15,501 nt of DNA from JADKCL01 sp046050405 (GCA_046050405.1 JBJOPY010000104.1:1-15501); one strand, 5' to 3'. Counted from the stretch's first letter, positions 7,481 through 15,401 are shown. The notes: generated by a model from the sequence alone, not told the origin. Translations and numbers: made by a program.

Positions 7481-8158
7481 CTATTCTCCGAGTAAATCGG
7501 GCCTTCTCTCTCTGGTCTTGTTCCATGCCTGCTCGTCTCTCCACTGGTCGATCTGCAGGTGATTCCCTGATAACAGCACTTTAGGAACGACATGCCCCTC
7601 GAAATCGGCTGGTTTTGTGTACATCGGGGCATCGAGCAGATTGCTCTGAAAGGAATCTGAAAGCGCAGAGGTCTCGTCGCCCAGGACACCAGGCAGCAGC
7701 CTCACAATTGCATCGGTCAGTACGATCGCTGCTATCTCTCCTCCCGTCAAGACGTAGTCGCCGATGGAAAGCTCCCGGGTGACGAATAGCTCGCGCACAC
7801 GCTCGTCCACTCCCTTGTAGTGTCCACAAAGTAGGATGATGTTCTTGTAGAGGCTAAGGCTATTAACAACTTGTTGATTAATAACTTGCCCATCTGGAGT
7901 AAGGTAGATCACCGCATCATAGCTGCGCTCAGCCTTCAGTTTTCGGATGGCGGCTGCTATAGGAGCCACCATCAGGACCATCCCGGCTCCGCCTCCGTAG
8001 GGTGTATCATCGATGGTCCGATGCTTGTCCGTGGTGTAGTCCCGTAAGTCATGGACATGGATCTCACAGAGTCCCTTGTCCTGGGCTCGCTTCAGGATGC
8101 TGGTGTGGAGGGGGCCTGTCAACTGGCCGGGTACTCCTGAGATGATATCGATTCGCAT
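7481..8158 (-). CDS. trmD: tRNA (guanine-N1)-methyltransferase
   Basis: TrmD transfers a methyl group from S-adenosylmethionine to G37 next to the anticodon of tRNAs reading CNN/GG-type codons, which prevents +1 frameshifting. The 225-residue product has the SPOUT trefoil-knot signatures LLCGHYKGVDERV (about 109-121) and SIGDYVLTGGE (131-141), then RLLPGVLGDE (153-162) and the catalytic Asp in SDSF (D168, equivalent to E. coli D169). N-terminal MRIDIISGVP fits the family start. rplS follows, as is common; the usual upstream partners rpsP and rimM are absent, with atpC upstream instead. There is only 28 bp between the atpC terminator and this start, so either read-through or a promoter inside atpC must supply transcription; I could not identify one. 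Confidence 0.97.
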   Translation of the reverse strand: MRIDIISGVPGQLTGPLHTSILKRAQDKGLCEIHVHDLRDYTTDKHRTIDDTPYGGGAGMVLMVAPIAAAIRKLKAERSYDAVIYLTPDGQVINQQVVNSLSLYKNIILLCGHYKGVDERVRELFVTRELSIGDYVLTGGEIAAIVLTDAIVRLLPGVLGDETSALSDSFQSNLLDAPMYTKPADFEGHVVPKVLLSGNHLQIDQWRDEQAWNKTRERRPDLLGE

Positions 8159-8185
8159 GGCAGATAGATTATGAACCGGGGAATG

Positions 8186-8209
8186 AAAAAGCCGGGGACT
8201 CCCCGGCTT
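8186..8209 (-). terminator. Intrinsic terminator of atpDC
   Basis: Minus-strand RNA has a 9-bp stem AAGCCGGGG / CCCCGGCTT closed by a 3-base loop and continuing into a U tract (complement of 8186-8190). It lies 24 bp past the atpC stop. A further copy of the 3' arm, TTCCCCGGTT, sits just downstream at about 8174-8183 before trmD. Confidence 0.9.
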
Positions 8210-8232
8210 CCTCGATGCGATCTTAGCCGTCC

Positions 8233-8493
8233 TCAGTCGGCTTCGTTGCCACCCGTGGCATGCTCCACCAGCACGATTACCTTGTTGTTCAGAACTTCCA
8301 CGACGCCTCCCTCGGCTTGGTACTCGATCTCAGCATTGGAGGTCTTCACTTTGATCGGGCCTTTTTCCAGGGTCGAGACGATCGCGGCGTGTCCATTCAG
8401 TACCTGAAACTGGCCTTCAGTACCCTGAACGGTGACCGAAATGACCTCAGCCGAAAAGACCTTTTTTTCTGGTGTGATGATGTCCAGGTGCAT
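8233..8493 (-). CDS. atpC: F1Fo ATP synthase subunit epsilon (short form)
   Basis: The 86-residue product begins MHLDIITPEKKVFSAEV and carries the epsilon beta-sandwich signatures TVQGTEGQFQVLNGHA (21-36) and EGGVVEVLNNKVIVLVE (61-77). It belongs to the central stalk that couples proton flow to rotation in the catalytic head. The start at 8493 lies 5 bp after the atpD stop; a longer open frame reaching 8832 would overlap atpD and adds nothing epsilon-like. E. coli epsilon is about 139 residues; here the C-terminal two-helix domain, which inhibits ATP hydrolysis in other bacteria, is missing. Short epsilon subunits are usual in Bacteroidota. A strong terminator follows. Confidence 0.95.
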   Translation of the reverse strand: MHLDIITPEKKVFSAEVISVTVQGTEGQFQVLNGHAAIVSTLEKGPIKVKTSNAEIEYQAEGGVVEVLNNKVIVLVEHATGGNEAD

Positions 8494-8498
8494 AGAAT

Positions 8499-10010
8499 TC
8501 AATTGTTGATGGCAGCCAATTCCTTTTCGCCAGCTTCGATGGCTTCCTCGATGCTTCCCTTCAGGTAAAATGCCTTCTCCGGCAAATGGTCGAGCTTGCC
8601 ATCGATGATCATGTTGAAGCCTTTGATGCTGTCCTGGATGTTCACGAATTTCCCTTTCAAACCAGTGAACTGCTCCGCCACGAAAAATGGCTGGCTGAGG
8701 AAGCGCTGCACCTTGCGTGCACGGCTCACCGTGAGCTTGTCTTCCTCGGAGAGCTCGTCCATGCCCAGGATCGCGATGATGTCCTGCAGATCTTTGTACT
8801 TCTGCAAGATCCCTATCACCCTGCTGGTGCACTGATAGTGCACCTCGCCGACAATTTCCGGGGAAAGCACCTTGGAAGTGGAGGTCAGCGGATCCACGGC
8901 AGGGTAAATGCCGAGCGCCGAAAGCGGGCGTGAAAGCTCGGTGGTCGCATCCAAGTGGGCGAAGGTCGTCGCAGGTGCGGGATCCGTGTAGTCGTCCGCT
9001 GGAACATACACAGCCTGGATCGACGTGATCGAACCACGACGGGTGGAGGTGATTCTCTCCTGCATGGCACCCATCTCGGAGGCCAAGGTGGGTTGATAAC
9101 CCACCGCCGAAGGCATGCGGCCAAGGAGGGCGGAAACTTCCGAGCCCGCCTGCGTGAAGCGGAAGATGTTGTCAATGAAGAAGAGGACATCGCGACCCCC
9201 AGACTTCTCGTCGCCATCGCGGAAGTACTCCGCAATGGAGAGCCCTGCAAGCGCCACCCGTGCACGCGCACCAGGAGGCTCATTCATTTGCCCAAACACC
9301 AGGGTCACTTGGGATTCCAGCATTTCCTCCATGTCCACGGAGGCGAGATCCCATCCGCCTTCCGACATGCTGTGGTGGAACTTCTTGCCATACCGGATCA
9401 CATTGGACTCGATCATCTCTCTCAAAAGGTCGTTGCCCTCCCGAGTGCGCTCGCCTACGCCGGCGAACACTGACAAGCCAGAGTGTGCCTTGGCGATATT
9501 GTTGATGAGTTCCTGGATCAAAACAGTTTTGCCTACACCTGCACCGCCGAAGAGTCCGATCTTGCCGCCCTTGAGGTAGGGTGCGATCAAATCGATCACC
9601 TTGATGCCGGTGTAGAGGATTTCGGCTTCTGTGCTCAGCTCCTCGAACTTGGGCGCGGAGCGGTGGATCGGGTAGCCTTTCGGGGATTTTGGTTGCGCCA
9701 GTCCATCGATGGCGGTTCCGACCACGTTGAAAAGGCGGCCTTTGATCCCTTCCCCCGTTGGCATTTCGATCGTATGCCCCAGGTCGATCACCTCCATCCC
9801 ACGCTCGAGACCGTCCGTGGAATCCATGGAGATGGTGCGCACCTTGTTTTCACCCAGATGCTGCTGCACCTCTAGGTAAAGCACGGAGCCGTCGCGACGG
9901 TTAATGATCAATGCATCCAAGATCTTGGGAAGTTTGATACCTTCCCCGCTGAATTCAACGTCCACGACCGGGCCGATGACCTGCGAAACTTTTCCTTTAT
10001 TCTGTGCCAT
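8499..10010 (-). CDS. atpD: F1Fo ATP synthase subunit beta
   Basis: The 503-residue product is the catalytic F1 subunit. The Walker A loop GGAGVGKT is at 155-162, the catalytic Glu lies in GVGERTREGND (E187), and the Walker B region LFFIDNIFRF is at 276-285, followed by the conserved GSEVSALLGRMPSAVGYQPT stretch (289-308). N-terminal KVSQVIGPVVDVEF is the standard opening. Length is slightly above the E. coli protein (460), in line with insertions common in this phylum. Only atpC follows, so the other atp genes must lie elsewhere; separate atpDC and atpBEFHAG clusters are known in Bacteroidota. A consensus promoter lies 39 bp upstream. There is no Shine-Dalgarno sequence before the ATG. Confidence 0.98.
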   Translation of the reverse strand: MAQNKGKVSQVIGPVVDVEFSGEGIKLPKILDALIINRRDGSVLYLEVQQHLGENKVRTISMDSTDGLERGMEVIDLGHTIEMPTGEGIKGRLFNVVGTAIDGLAQPKSPKGYPIHRSAPKFEELSTEAEILYTGIKVIDLIAPYLKGGKIGLFGGAGVGKTVLIQELINNIAKAHSGLSVFAGVGERTREGNDLLREMIESNVIRYGKKFHHSMSEGGWDLASVDMEEMLESQVTLVFGQMNEPPGARARVALAGLSIAEYFRDGDEKSGGRDVLFFIDNIFRFTQAGSEVSALLGRMPSAVGYQPTLASEMGAMQERITSTRRGSITSIQAVYVPADDYTDPAPATTFAHLDATTELSRPLSALGIYPAVDPLTSTSKVLSPEIVGEVHYQCTSRVIGILQKYKDLQDIIAILGMDELSEEDKLTVSRARKVQRFLSQPFFVAEQFTGLKGKFVNIQDSIKGFNMIIDGKLDHLPEKAFYLKGSIEEAIEAGEKELAAINN

Positions 10011-10048
10011 TGGCGATGAGTAATGTATTTCTTATTGAAAATCGGTGG

Positions 10049-10079
10049 CAAAGTTAGAAATGCTATCGGGAATAACCAA
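10049..10079 (-). promoter_or_regulatory. Bacteroidota-type promoter of atpDC
   Basis: On the minus strand TTG (10077-10079) is followed after 20 bases by TAACTTTG (10049-10056), an exact TTG-N20-TAnnTTTG match. It is 39 bp upstream of atpD and 100 bp after the queG stop, so atpDC forms its own transcription unit. Confidence 0.78.
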
Positions 10080-10178
10080 TGGTAGAAATGGAAATTGTTC
10101 ACAAGTGTTTTGTTAATAAGTGACCCCTGTTCCTAGCTTCGTGGATGCCGTTCAAGCCACGACATCCCACATCATGCC

Positions 10179-11144
10179 TCATTCCTCTGGAATGCTCCTC
10201 GCTTCGGACGACATCCCCGAAGGCTGACCGGATGCATGCTCGATATTGTCTCGCATCTTGCTCCATCTGATCCGGGACATTGCCGAGTGTCTGGTCAGTT
10301 TCTTGAAGGTCGGCTCGGTCAGGCTGCTCCATTGTTCCAATCCATAATCCAGTAGATGGGCCAATGGCTGAAAATTTCCACATTCTGGTGTCGCGAACGA
10401 ATTCCAGGGGCAGACTTGTTGACAAATGTCACAGCCGTAGGCCCATCCTTCAGTGTGCGTGCGGAGCTCAGGTGGCATGTTTTCCCGCAGCTCGATGGTA
10501 AGGTAGCTGATGCACTGACGGCTGTCGATCCGGTACGGCGCCAGTGCTCCTGTGGGGCAGGCATCGATACATTTGGTGCAGGTGCCGCAGTAGTCCTTCA
10601 TCGGGCCATCGTAGTCCAGCTCCAAGTCCAGGATGATCTCCCCGATGAAGTACCACGAGCCCATCTTCGGGTGGATGAGATTCGTATTCTTGCCGATCCA
10701 ACCCAACCCGCCACGCATCGCCCAAGCCTTGTCCATCACGGGTGCCGAGTCTGTGAACACCCGTGCATTGACCTCACCGATGCTTTCCTGCATCCACTCC
10801 AGTACGCGATACAGCTTGCGTTTGATCACCTTGTGATAGTCTTCTCCCCATGCATAGGTGGAGATCTTGGGTGCATCGGCAGGTTGCCGGTTTTCCGGTG
10901 CAGGAAAGTAATTGAGCAGTACGCTGATCACGGATCTGGCTCCTTCTACCAGCAGTCTAGGGTCTACGCGTTTGTCGAAGTTGTCCTCCATCCATCGCAT
11001 CGTTCCATGTCTGCCCTCCTTCAGCCATTGCTCCAGGTCCCGGGCTTCCTTTTCCAGAAAGTCCGCCTTCGATATTCCCACTAGGTCGAAGCCTTGTTGC
11101 CTCAGTTGATGTTTGATCTCTTGGGTTAGTGTTGTCGCTTCCAT
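10179..11144 (-). CDS. queG: Epoxyqueuosine reductase
   Basis: QueG reduces epoxyqueuosine to queuosine in the wobble position of GUN-anticodon tRNAs, using cobalamin and two [4Fe-4S] clusters. With the start at 11144 (MEATTLTQEIK) the product has 321 residues. It has FTDSAPVMDKAWA with the catalytic Asp (D132), the GGLGWIGKN loop (145-153), the first ferredoxin motif CGTCTKCIDACP (C186, C189, C192, C196), CISYLTIE (C211), and the second cluster set CDICQQVCPWN (C238, C241, C245). The open frame extends to 11201, but the additional 19 residues are basic and unlike the family. The gene stands alone between ruvB and atpD, with 100 bp or more on each side. No consensus promoter is visible upstream. 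Confidence 0.96.
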   Translation of the reverse strand: MEATTLTQEIKHQLRQQGFDLVGISKADFLEKEARDLEQWLKEGRHGTMRWMEDNFDKRVDPRLLVEGARSVISVLLNYFPAPENRQPADAPKISTYAWGEDYHKVIKRKLYRVLEWMQESIGEVNARVFTDSAPVMDKAWAMRGGLGWIGKNTNLIHPKMGSWYFIGEIILDLELDYDGPMKDYCGTCTKCIDACPTGALAPYRIDSRQCISYLTIELRENMPPELRTHTEGWAYGCDICQQVCPWNSFATPECGNFQPLAHLLDYGLEQWSSLTEPTFKKLTRHSAMSRIRWSKMRDNIEHASGQPSGMSSEARSIPEE

Positions 11145-11428
11145 GATGCTGCTTCGGGAGTGATGCCGGAAACACTGTCGGCGTAACGGGTGCCGAGACA
11201 CTCACGGGATTTAAGAGGGATTCCACGTGGGACACCGCGCAATGATTCCGCACGGAAGCGGATACAATCGCCCCGAAAGGTTCCTTTCTGTCGACGATGG
11301 ACTGACAGTGATCCTCTCCGCCGCCCTGGAAGGACACAGAGAGTGCTTGCAGGGTGGGTATGGATGCTGCATTTCATCTTTATCATTGGCGGAAGTCTCA
11401 TGTCATTCGACATGAGGGGGCGTATCCA
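11145..11428. other. Intergenic region between ruvB and queG, palindrome-rich
   Basis: No gene is supported; small frames on both strands look like chance. Besides the hairpin at 11397-11416 it contains the palindrome CCACGTGG (about 11223-11230), TTCCGCACGGAA just right of it, and GAGTG/CACTC arms around 11158-11205. It must include the leader of queG, but I see no TAnnTTTG element. Confidence 0.45.
11397..11416 (-). terminator. Hairpin after ruvB, possible terminator
   Basis: CTCATGTC and GACATGAG form a perfect 8-bp stem with a 4-base loop, 12 bp past the ruvB stop on the minus strand. No U tract follows, so it may be an RNA-stabilising 3' end or a factor-assisted terminator rather than a classical one. 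Confidence 0.45.
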
Positions 11429-12445
11429 TTAGAAGAAAAGGGTTCCTTGTTCGCCATCGGGAAGGATGTCGAAATGTTTGAAGGCCCGCTCTGTGGCCAT
11501 TCGGCCACGGGCAGTCCGCTTCAAGAATCCTTCCATGATCAGGTAGGGTTCATAGACCTCTTCGATGGTTTCCGCTTCCTCGCCGACTGCGGTCGCGATG
11601 GTTCCTATGCCGACTGGCCCACCCTTGAATTTCTCAATGATGGAGCGCAGAATTTTGTTGTCCATGTCGTCTAGGCCAGCTTCATCTACATCCAATGCGT
11701 TCAGCGCGAATTTAGCGATCTCCATGGTGATGGTCCCATTGCCCTTGACCATCGCAAAGTCTCGTGTTCGGCGCAGCAGGCGATTGGCGATTCTGGGCGT
11801 CCCTCGGCTGCGCCTTGCGATTTCCAAGGACGCCTCCTTCTCGATGGAAACCCCAAGCACCTGTGCAGAGCGGCGAATGATCTTGGCGAGGGTGGTGGCA
11901 TCGTAGTACTCCAGCCTGAAGTTGATCCCGAATCGCGCCAATAGCGGTGCTGTGAGCAGGCCTGTACGTGTCGTGGCTCCCACCAGAGTAAACGGGTTGA
12001 GGGAAATCTCCACACTTCGGGCATTGGGACCCGCCTCTATCATGATGTCGATCTTGAAGTCTTCCATCGCGGAGTAGAGGTATTCTTCTACGATGGGACT
12101 CAATCGGTGGATTTCATCGATGAACAGCACATCTCTTGGTTCGAGGTTGGTGAGGACACCCGCAAGGTCGCCGGGTTTTTCCAAGATGGGGCCTGAGGTC
12201 GCCTTGATGCTGGATCCCAGCTCGTTGGCGATAATGTAGCAGAGGGTGGTCTTGCCCAGGCCGGGCGGCCCATGCAGGATGACATGGTCCAGCGCGTCAC
12301 CACGCATCGCAGCAGCCTTGACGAAGATTTGCAGATTCTCCACCAGTTTGGGCTGTCCTGTGAACTCTTCGAATCGCTTCGGTCGCAAGACGATTTCTTC
12401 GTCCTTGTCGTATTCACTGCCGGCATCCAGGATGGAGTCTTTCAT
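11429..12445 (-). CDS. ruvB: Holliday junction branch migration helicase subunit RuvB
   Basis: RuvB is the hexameric AAA+ motor that, with RuvA, drives branch migration of Holliday junctions. With the start at 12445 (MKDSILDAGSEY) the product has 338 residues, the normal size. Walker A GPPGLGKTT is at 59-67, Walker B DEIH at 110-113, the RuvB-specific YLYSAMEDFKIDIMI at 122-136, sensor 1 GATTR at 156-160, the arginine finger in ARFG (R171), sensor 2 GTPRIANRLLRR at 215-226, and the winged-helix DNA-binding domain after about 250. The frame is open to 12562 but the extra 39 residues resemble nothing in RuvB. An AAAGGA motif about 15 bp before 12445 supports that start. It is the first gene leftward from the divergent junction; the ruvA and ruvC genes are not here, as is usual in the phylum. 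Confidence 0.97.
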   Translation of the reverse strand: MKDSILDAGSEYDKDEEIVLRPKRFEEFTGQPKLVENLQIFVKAAAMRGDALDHVILHGPPGLGKTTLCYIIANELGSSIKATSGPILEKPGDLAGVLTNLEPRDVLFIDEIHRLSPIVEEYLYSAMEDFKIDIMIEAGPNARSVEISLNPFTLVGATTRTGLLTAPLLARFGINFRLEYYDATTLAKIIRRSAQVLGVSIEKEASLEIARRSRGTPRIANRLLRRTRDFAMVKGNGTITMEIAKFALNALDVDEAGLDDMDNKILRSIIEKFKGGPVGIGTIATAVGEEAETIEEVYEPYLIMEGFLKRTARGRMATERAFKHFDILPDGEQGTLFF

Positions 12446-12648
12446 CACATTAGTTTTCCTTTCACAAGTATAGGGACCATTGGGCAAATTGAGACTGAAA
12501 ATTGCAGAGGCTTGCTCACTGGCATGGATCGCCAATCCATGCTCGCTGAAGGGCAAGTCCACGGATAGACACGCTGAAAAAGAAATCGCGCTCGGGCAAT
12601 GTCTTGAAAATGTTCATATTTGTACCTCTTAAACTATAGGGTTCAAGT
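12446..12648. other. Divergent intergenic region between ruvB and glmM
   Basis: This 203-bp gap should hold promoters for both directions. On the plus strand CATATTTG (about 12615-12622) is one base from TAnnTTTG and about 27 bp before glmM, but no TTG lies at the right distance. On the minus strand CAAATTGA (about 12484-12491) is one base from the inverse motif, also without a spaced TTG. I therefore mark the region without calling discrete promoters. Confidence 0.5.
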
Positions 12649-14046
12649 ATGGCATTGATCGCTTCTATTTCAGGCATCAGGGGCACCATCGGGGGGGAGA
12701 GTGAGAGGAACCTCACGCCGATCGATATCGTGGAATTCACTTCGGCATTCGGAATGTGGATGACCACGAAATCGGACTCCTACAAGGTGGTGATCGGCAG
12801 AGATGCCCGTGAATCGGGTGAACTGTTGGAGAACCTCGTGAAGGGAACCCTTGTCGCCATGGGATTTGAAGTGATCAATCTGGGGCTGAGTACGACACCC
12901 ACGGTGGAGATCGCTGTGACAGAATTCGCCGCCGCAGGAGGGATCGTCCTGACTGCCAGTCATAACCCGCGTGAATGGAATGCACTGAAGCTCCTGAACC
13001 ACAAGGGAGAATTTGTCACCAAGAAAGGAGGGAATGACATCCAGGAGATTGTCAGGAACGGGTACTTCTCCTTTTCCACCATTGATCGTATCGGCAAGGT
13101 CACGGAGGTTCGTGATTTTGAGGACGTTCATATCCAGAAGATTCTTGCCCTGCCGTATATCGATGCCTTTGCGGTCAAGGCGGCCGGGCTGCGTGTCCTG
13201 GTGGATGGTATCAACAGCAGTGGGGGAGTGGTGGTTCCCAAGCTTCTGCATGCACTGGGCATCTCGGAGATCGTGGAGGTGAATTGTGAGCCGACCGGAA
13301 GATTTGCACATCTTCCGGAGCCACTGGGAGAGAACCTGCAGGAAACCTGCGCAGCGATCAGGGCGCACGGATGCGACCTCGGGATAGTCGTCGATCCAGA
13401 CGTGGATCGTCTGGTGCTGATCGATGAGAAGGGGGAACTGTTCGGGGAAGAATACACCTTGGTGGCCGTCGCTGACTACATACTCCGTCAGAAGAAGGGG
13501 GTGGTGGTCTCCAACTTGTCCAGCAGCCGGGCATTGAAGGATCTTGCGGAGCGCCATGGCTGTTCATACTTTTCTTCTGCGGTCGGTGAGGTCCATGTCA
13601 CGGAAATCATGAAGCGCAAGGATGCCGTTATCGGAGGAGAGGGGAACGGCGGAGTGATCTTGCCCGATCTCCACTATGGACGGGACGCATTGGTGGGTAT
13701 CGCACTGTTTGTCACCCACCTGGTGAAATCCCGCAAATCATGCTCCGAATTGCGGGCGACCTATCCGAACTACTTCATGTCCAAGCAGAAAGCCAGCATC
13801 AATCCATCGGTTGATTTCCAATTGGTCCTGGATCATCTGGAAGCCAAGTACAGCGGGGAGGAAGTCAACAATCTCGATGGCCTCAAGATCGATTTCCCTG
13901 ACTCTTGGGTTCATATCCGCAGGTCTAACACAGAGTCCATCATTCGAATCTACGCAGAGGCAAAATCCCAGGATAAGGCTGATCGGCTTGCGGACAGCTT
14001 CAGGTCTGAAATCGTTTCTATAGCCGATCATTCCCTAAAGCAATGA
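12649..14046 (+). CDS. glmM: Phosphoglucosamine mutase
   Basis: GlmM interconverts glucosamine 6-phosphate and glucosamine 1-phosphate on the way to UDP-GlcNAc, needed for peptidoglycan and lipid A. The 465-residue product is an alpha-D-phosphohexomutase: N-terminal SISGIRGTIGG (6-16), the catalytic phosphoserine loop TASHNP (S104), the metal loop DPDVDR (249-254, the variant of DGDADR found in many Bacteroidota and archaeal-type enzymes), the sugar loop GEGNGG (330-335, in place of GE.SGH) and the phosphate loop RRSNTESIIRIYAE (424-437), where Ser replaces the usual Pro of SNTEP. Sugar specificity of this subfamily cannot be read with certainty; phosphomannomutase is the alternative, but no second sugar gene is nearby. 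The start gives the standard N-terminus. The stop codon overlaps the following start (ATGA). Confidence 0.9.
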   Translation: MALIASISGIRGTIGGESERNLTPIDIVEFTSAFGMWMTTKSDSYKVVIGRDARESGELLENLVKGTLVAMGFEVINLGLSTTPTVEIAVTEFAAAGGIVLTASHNPREWNALKLLNHKGEFVTKKGGNDIQEIVRNGYFSFSTIDRIGKVTEVRDFEDVHIQKILALPYIDAFAVKAAGLRVLVDGINSSGGVVVPKLLHALGISEIVEVNCEPTGRFAHLPEPLGENLQETCAAIRAHGCDLGIVVDPDVDRLVLIDEKGELFGEEYTLVAVADYILRQKKGVVVSNLSSSRALKDLAERHGCSYFSSAVGEVHVTEIMKRKDAVIGGEGNGGVILPDLHYGRDALVGIALFVTHLVKSRKSCSELRATYPNYFMSKQKASINPSVDFQLVLDHLEAKYSGEEVNNLDGLKIDFPDSWVHIRRSNTESIIRIYAEAKSQDKADRLADSFRSEIVSIADHSLKQ

Positions 14047-15203
14047 ATAGGATTTACCTGGACAATGCGGCGAGTACGCCCTTGGATAGAGATGTGCTCG
14101 CATTGATGGTGGAGACATTGGAAAATTGCGTAGGAAATCCCTCCTCCGTGCACTATCATGGAAGACAACAGCGAACGCTCATCGAGCGGGCACGCAAGGA
14201 GATCGCCGAAGCGGTCGGTGCGGCTCCTTCGGAAATATTCTTTACCAGCGGAGGAACCGAGGCGGATAACATTGCCATCAAATGCAGTGTGGATGCCAAT
14301 GGAATCGGGCAGGTGATCACTACGGCCATTGAGCACCATGCAGTTACCCACTCGGTGTCGGTCGTGGAAAGGCAAGGCGTGTCGGTTACGTGGCTGTCTG
14401 TGGATCGTGAAGGCTTCCCCGATTTGAACCAGCTCGAAGATCGGCTCAAGCGAGGTCCGAGGGCACTGGTCAGCCTCATGCATGCGAACAATGAACTCGG
14501 GACATTGATTGACTTGGCGGAGGTTTCCCGCCTATGCGATCGTTATGGGGCGCTCTGTCATAGTGATACCGTGCAGACGATGGGACACGTTGCCTACCAG
14601 CTGAATGAGTTGCCCATCCATTTCGTGACGGCCTCGGCGCATAAGCTCTATGGCCCTAAAGGGATTGGCTTCCTCTATGTCAAGTCTGGCACGAGGATTC
14701 CTCCTCTGATCTGTGGTGGCTCGCAGGAACGCAACATGCGGGCGGGAACCGAGAACGTGGCCGGAATCGTGGCAATGGCCCTGGCAATGAAAAAATGCTA
14801 CGGAAACCTGGAAGCTAAAAATGAGCATCTCTGGCAACTGAAGGAGCACATGAAGGCAGGACTGCTCCAGATGATCCCTGGCATCAGCTTTAACGGCGCG
14901 ACCGAGCGGGGAAAGTCCATCCCCACGGTGCTGAACGTCGCCTTTCCTTCAGACGAAGAAGAATCCATGTTGCTCTTCCATCTAGACATCAGCGGAATCA
15001 GCGCCTCGGGTGGATCTGCCTGTACAAGCGGAAGTGTGAAGGGCAGCCATGTACTGCACGCGCTTGGTTGCAGTGCTGCCCGCTCCGCAAACAGCGTTCG
15101 ATTCAGTTTCGGAATCCAAAATACAATTGATGAGATCGACGAGGCTCTTCACAAAATCGCCAGCCTCAGCAACGTGACGGTTCAGGGAGCGTCTCATCAA
15201 TAG
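14043..15203 (+). CDS. Cysteine desulfurase, IscS/NifS type (class V PLP enzyme)
   Basis: The enzyme takes sulfur from L-cysteine as a persulfide for Fe-S clusters and tRNA thiolation, leaving alanine. The 386-residue product has YLDNAASTP (5-13), GNPSSVH (31-37), SGGTEADN (69-76), the catalytic His in EHHAV (H98), the PLP-contacting Asp and Gln in HSDTVQ (D175, Q178), the Schiff-base lysine in SAHKLYGPKG (K201), GGSQERNMRAGTENV (215-229 or so) and the active-site cysteine in SGGSACTSGS (C327), in the loop typical of the IscS/NifS group. Length and motifs are complete, so it should be active. No iscU, iscA or tRNA thiolase gene adjoins in the window. Its ATG overlaps the glmM stop by 4 bp, so the two are probably translationally coupled. 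I cannot decide between iscS and nifS naming. Confidence 0.94.
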   Translation: MNRIYLDNAASTPLDRDVLALMVETLENCVGNPSSVHYHGRQQRTLIERARKEIAEAVGAAPSEIFFTSGGTEADNIAIKCSVDANGIGQVITTAIEHHAVTHSVSVVERQGVSVTWLSVDREGFPDLNQLEDRLKRGPRALVSLMHANNELGTLIDLAEVSRLCDRYGALCHSDTVQTMGHVAYQLNELPIHFVTASAHKLYGPKGIGFLYVKSGTRIPPLICGGSQERNMRAGTENVAGIVAMALAMKKCYGNLEAKNEHLWQLKEHMKAGLLQMIPGISFNGATERGKSIPTVLNVAFPSDEEESMLLFHLDISGISASGGSACTSGSVKGSHVLHALGCSAARSANSVRFSFGIQNTIDEIDEALHKIASLSNVTVQGASHQ

Positions 15204-15401
15204 ATACTGTGGCTCTTAATGGATGGAAAACTCTTCCCTGATGGGCGGGCGATGAAGGGAGGGCATTTTTGACACAACGATCTGAATTCTTATTGTGAAA
15301 GATGGATGAGGCATTCCTTGGCTCATCCATACTTTCCTAATCCTGTTGATAGTGGGTTGTAGGTCTCTTCTTCGCCAATAGGGGATTGGTTCGGTCCATT
15401 G
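15204..15401. other. Non-coding stretch after the cysteine desulfurase gene
   Basis: No gene is evident up to the edge. Apart from the hairpin at 15302-15330 it holds a short inverted repeat, CACAA with TTGTG around 15272-15297, that could be an operator. A CATTTTTG near 15264 is one base from the -7 promoter element but has no paired TTG. A next gene may begin beyond the window. Confidence 0.4.
15302..15330 (+). terminator. Hairpin downstream of glmM-cysteine desulfurase operon
   Basis: ATGGATGAG (15302-15310) and CTCATCCAT (15322-15330) are perfect 9-bp inverted arms around an 11-base loop, about 100 bp past the last stop. Only ACTTTCC follows, so a U tract is weak. It is the best candidate for the 3' end of the plus-strand transcript. 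Confidence 0.45.

Noticed and set aside
8494..8832. atpC extended upstream into atpD
   Set aside because: The extension is the out-of-frame reading of the atpD 3' end; the epsilon family starts at MHLDIITPEKK.
10356..11084. 242-codon plus-strand frame opposite queG
   Set aside because: Shadow of queG; cysteine-cluster motifs prove the minus strand is coding.
11145..11201. N-terminal extension of queG to 11201
   Set aside because: The extra 19 residues are basic and unlike the family; the start at 11144 aligns with known QueG proteins.
12446..12562. N-terminal extension of ruvB to 12562
   Set aside because: The extra 39 residues do not resemble RuvB; MKDSILDAGSEY gives the normal length and has an AAAGGA motif upstream.
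12609..12648. tRNA-like GGTTCAAGT element before glmM
   Set aside because: No matching T-stem, acceptor stem or anticodon arm can be built around it, and it abuts the glmM start.
12670..13557. 295-codon minus-strand frame opposite glmM
   Set aside because: Shadow of glmM, whose catalytic loops are intact on the plus strand.
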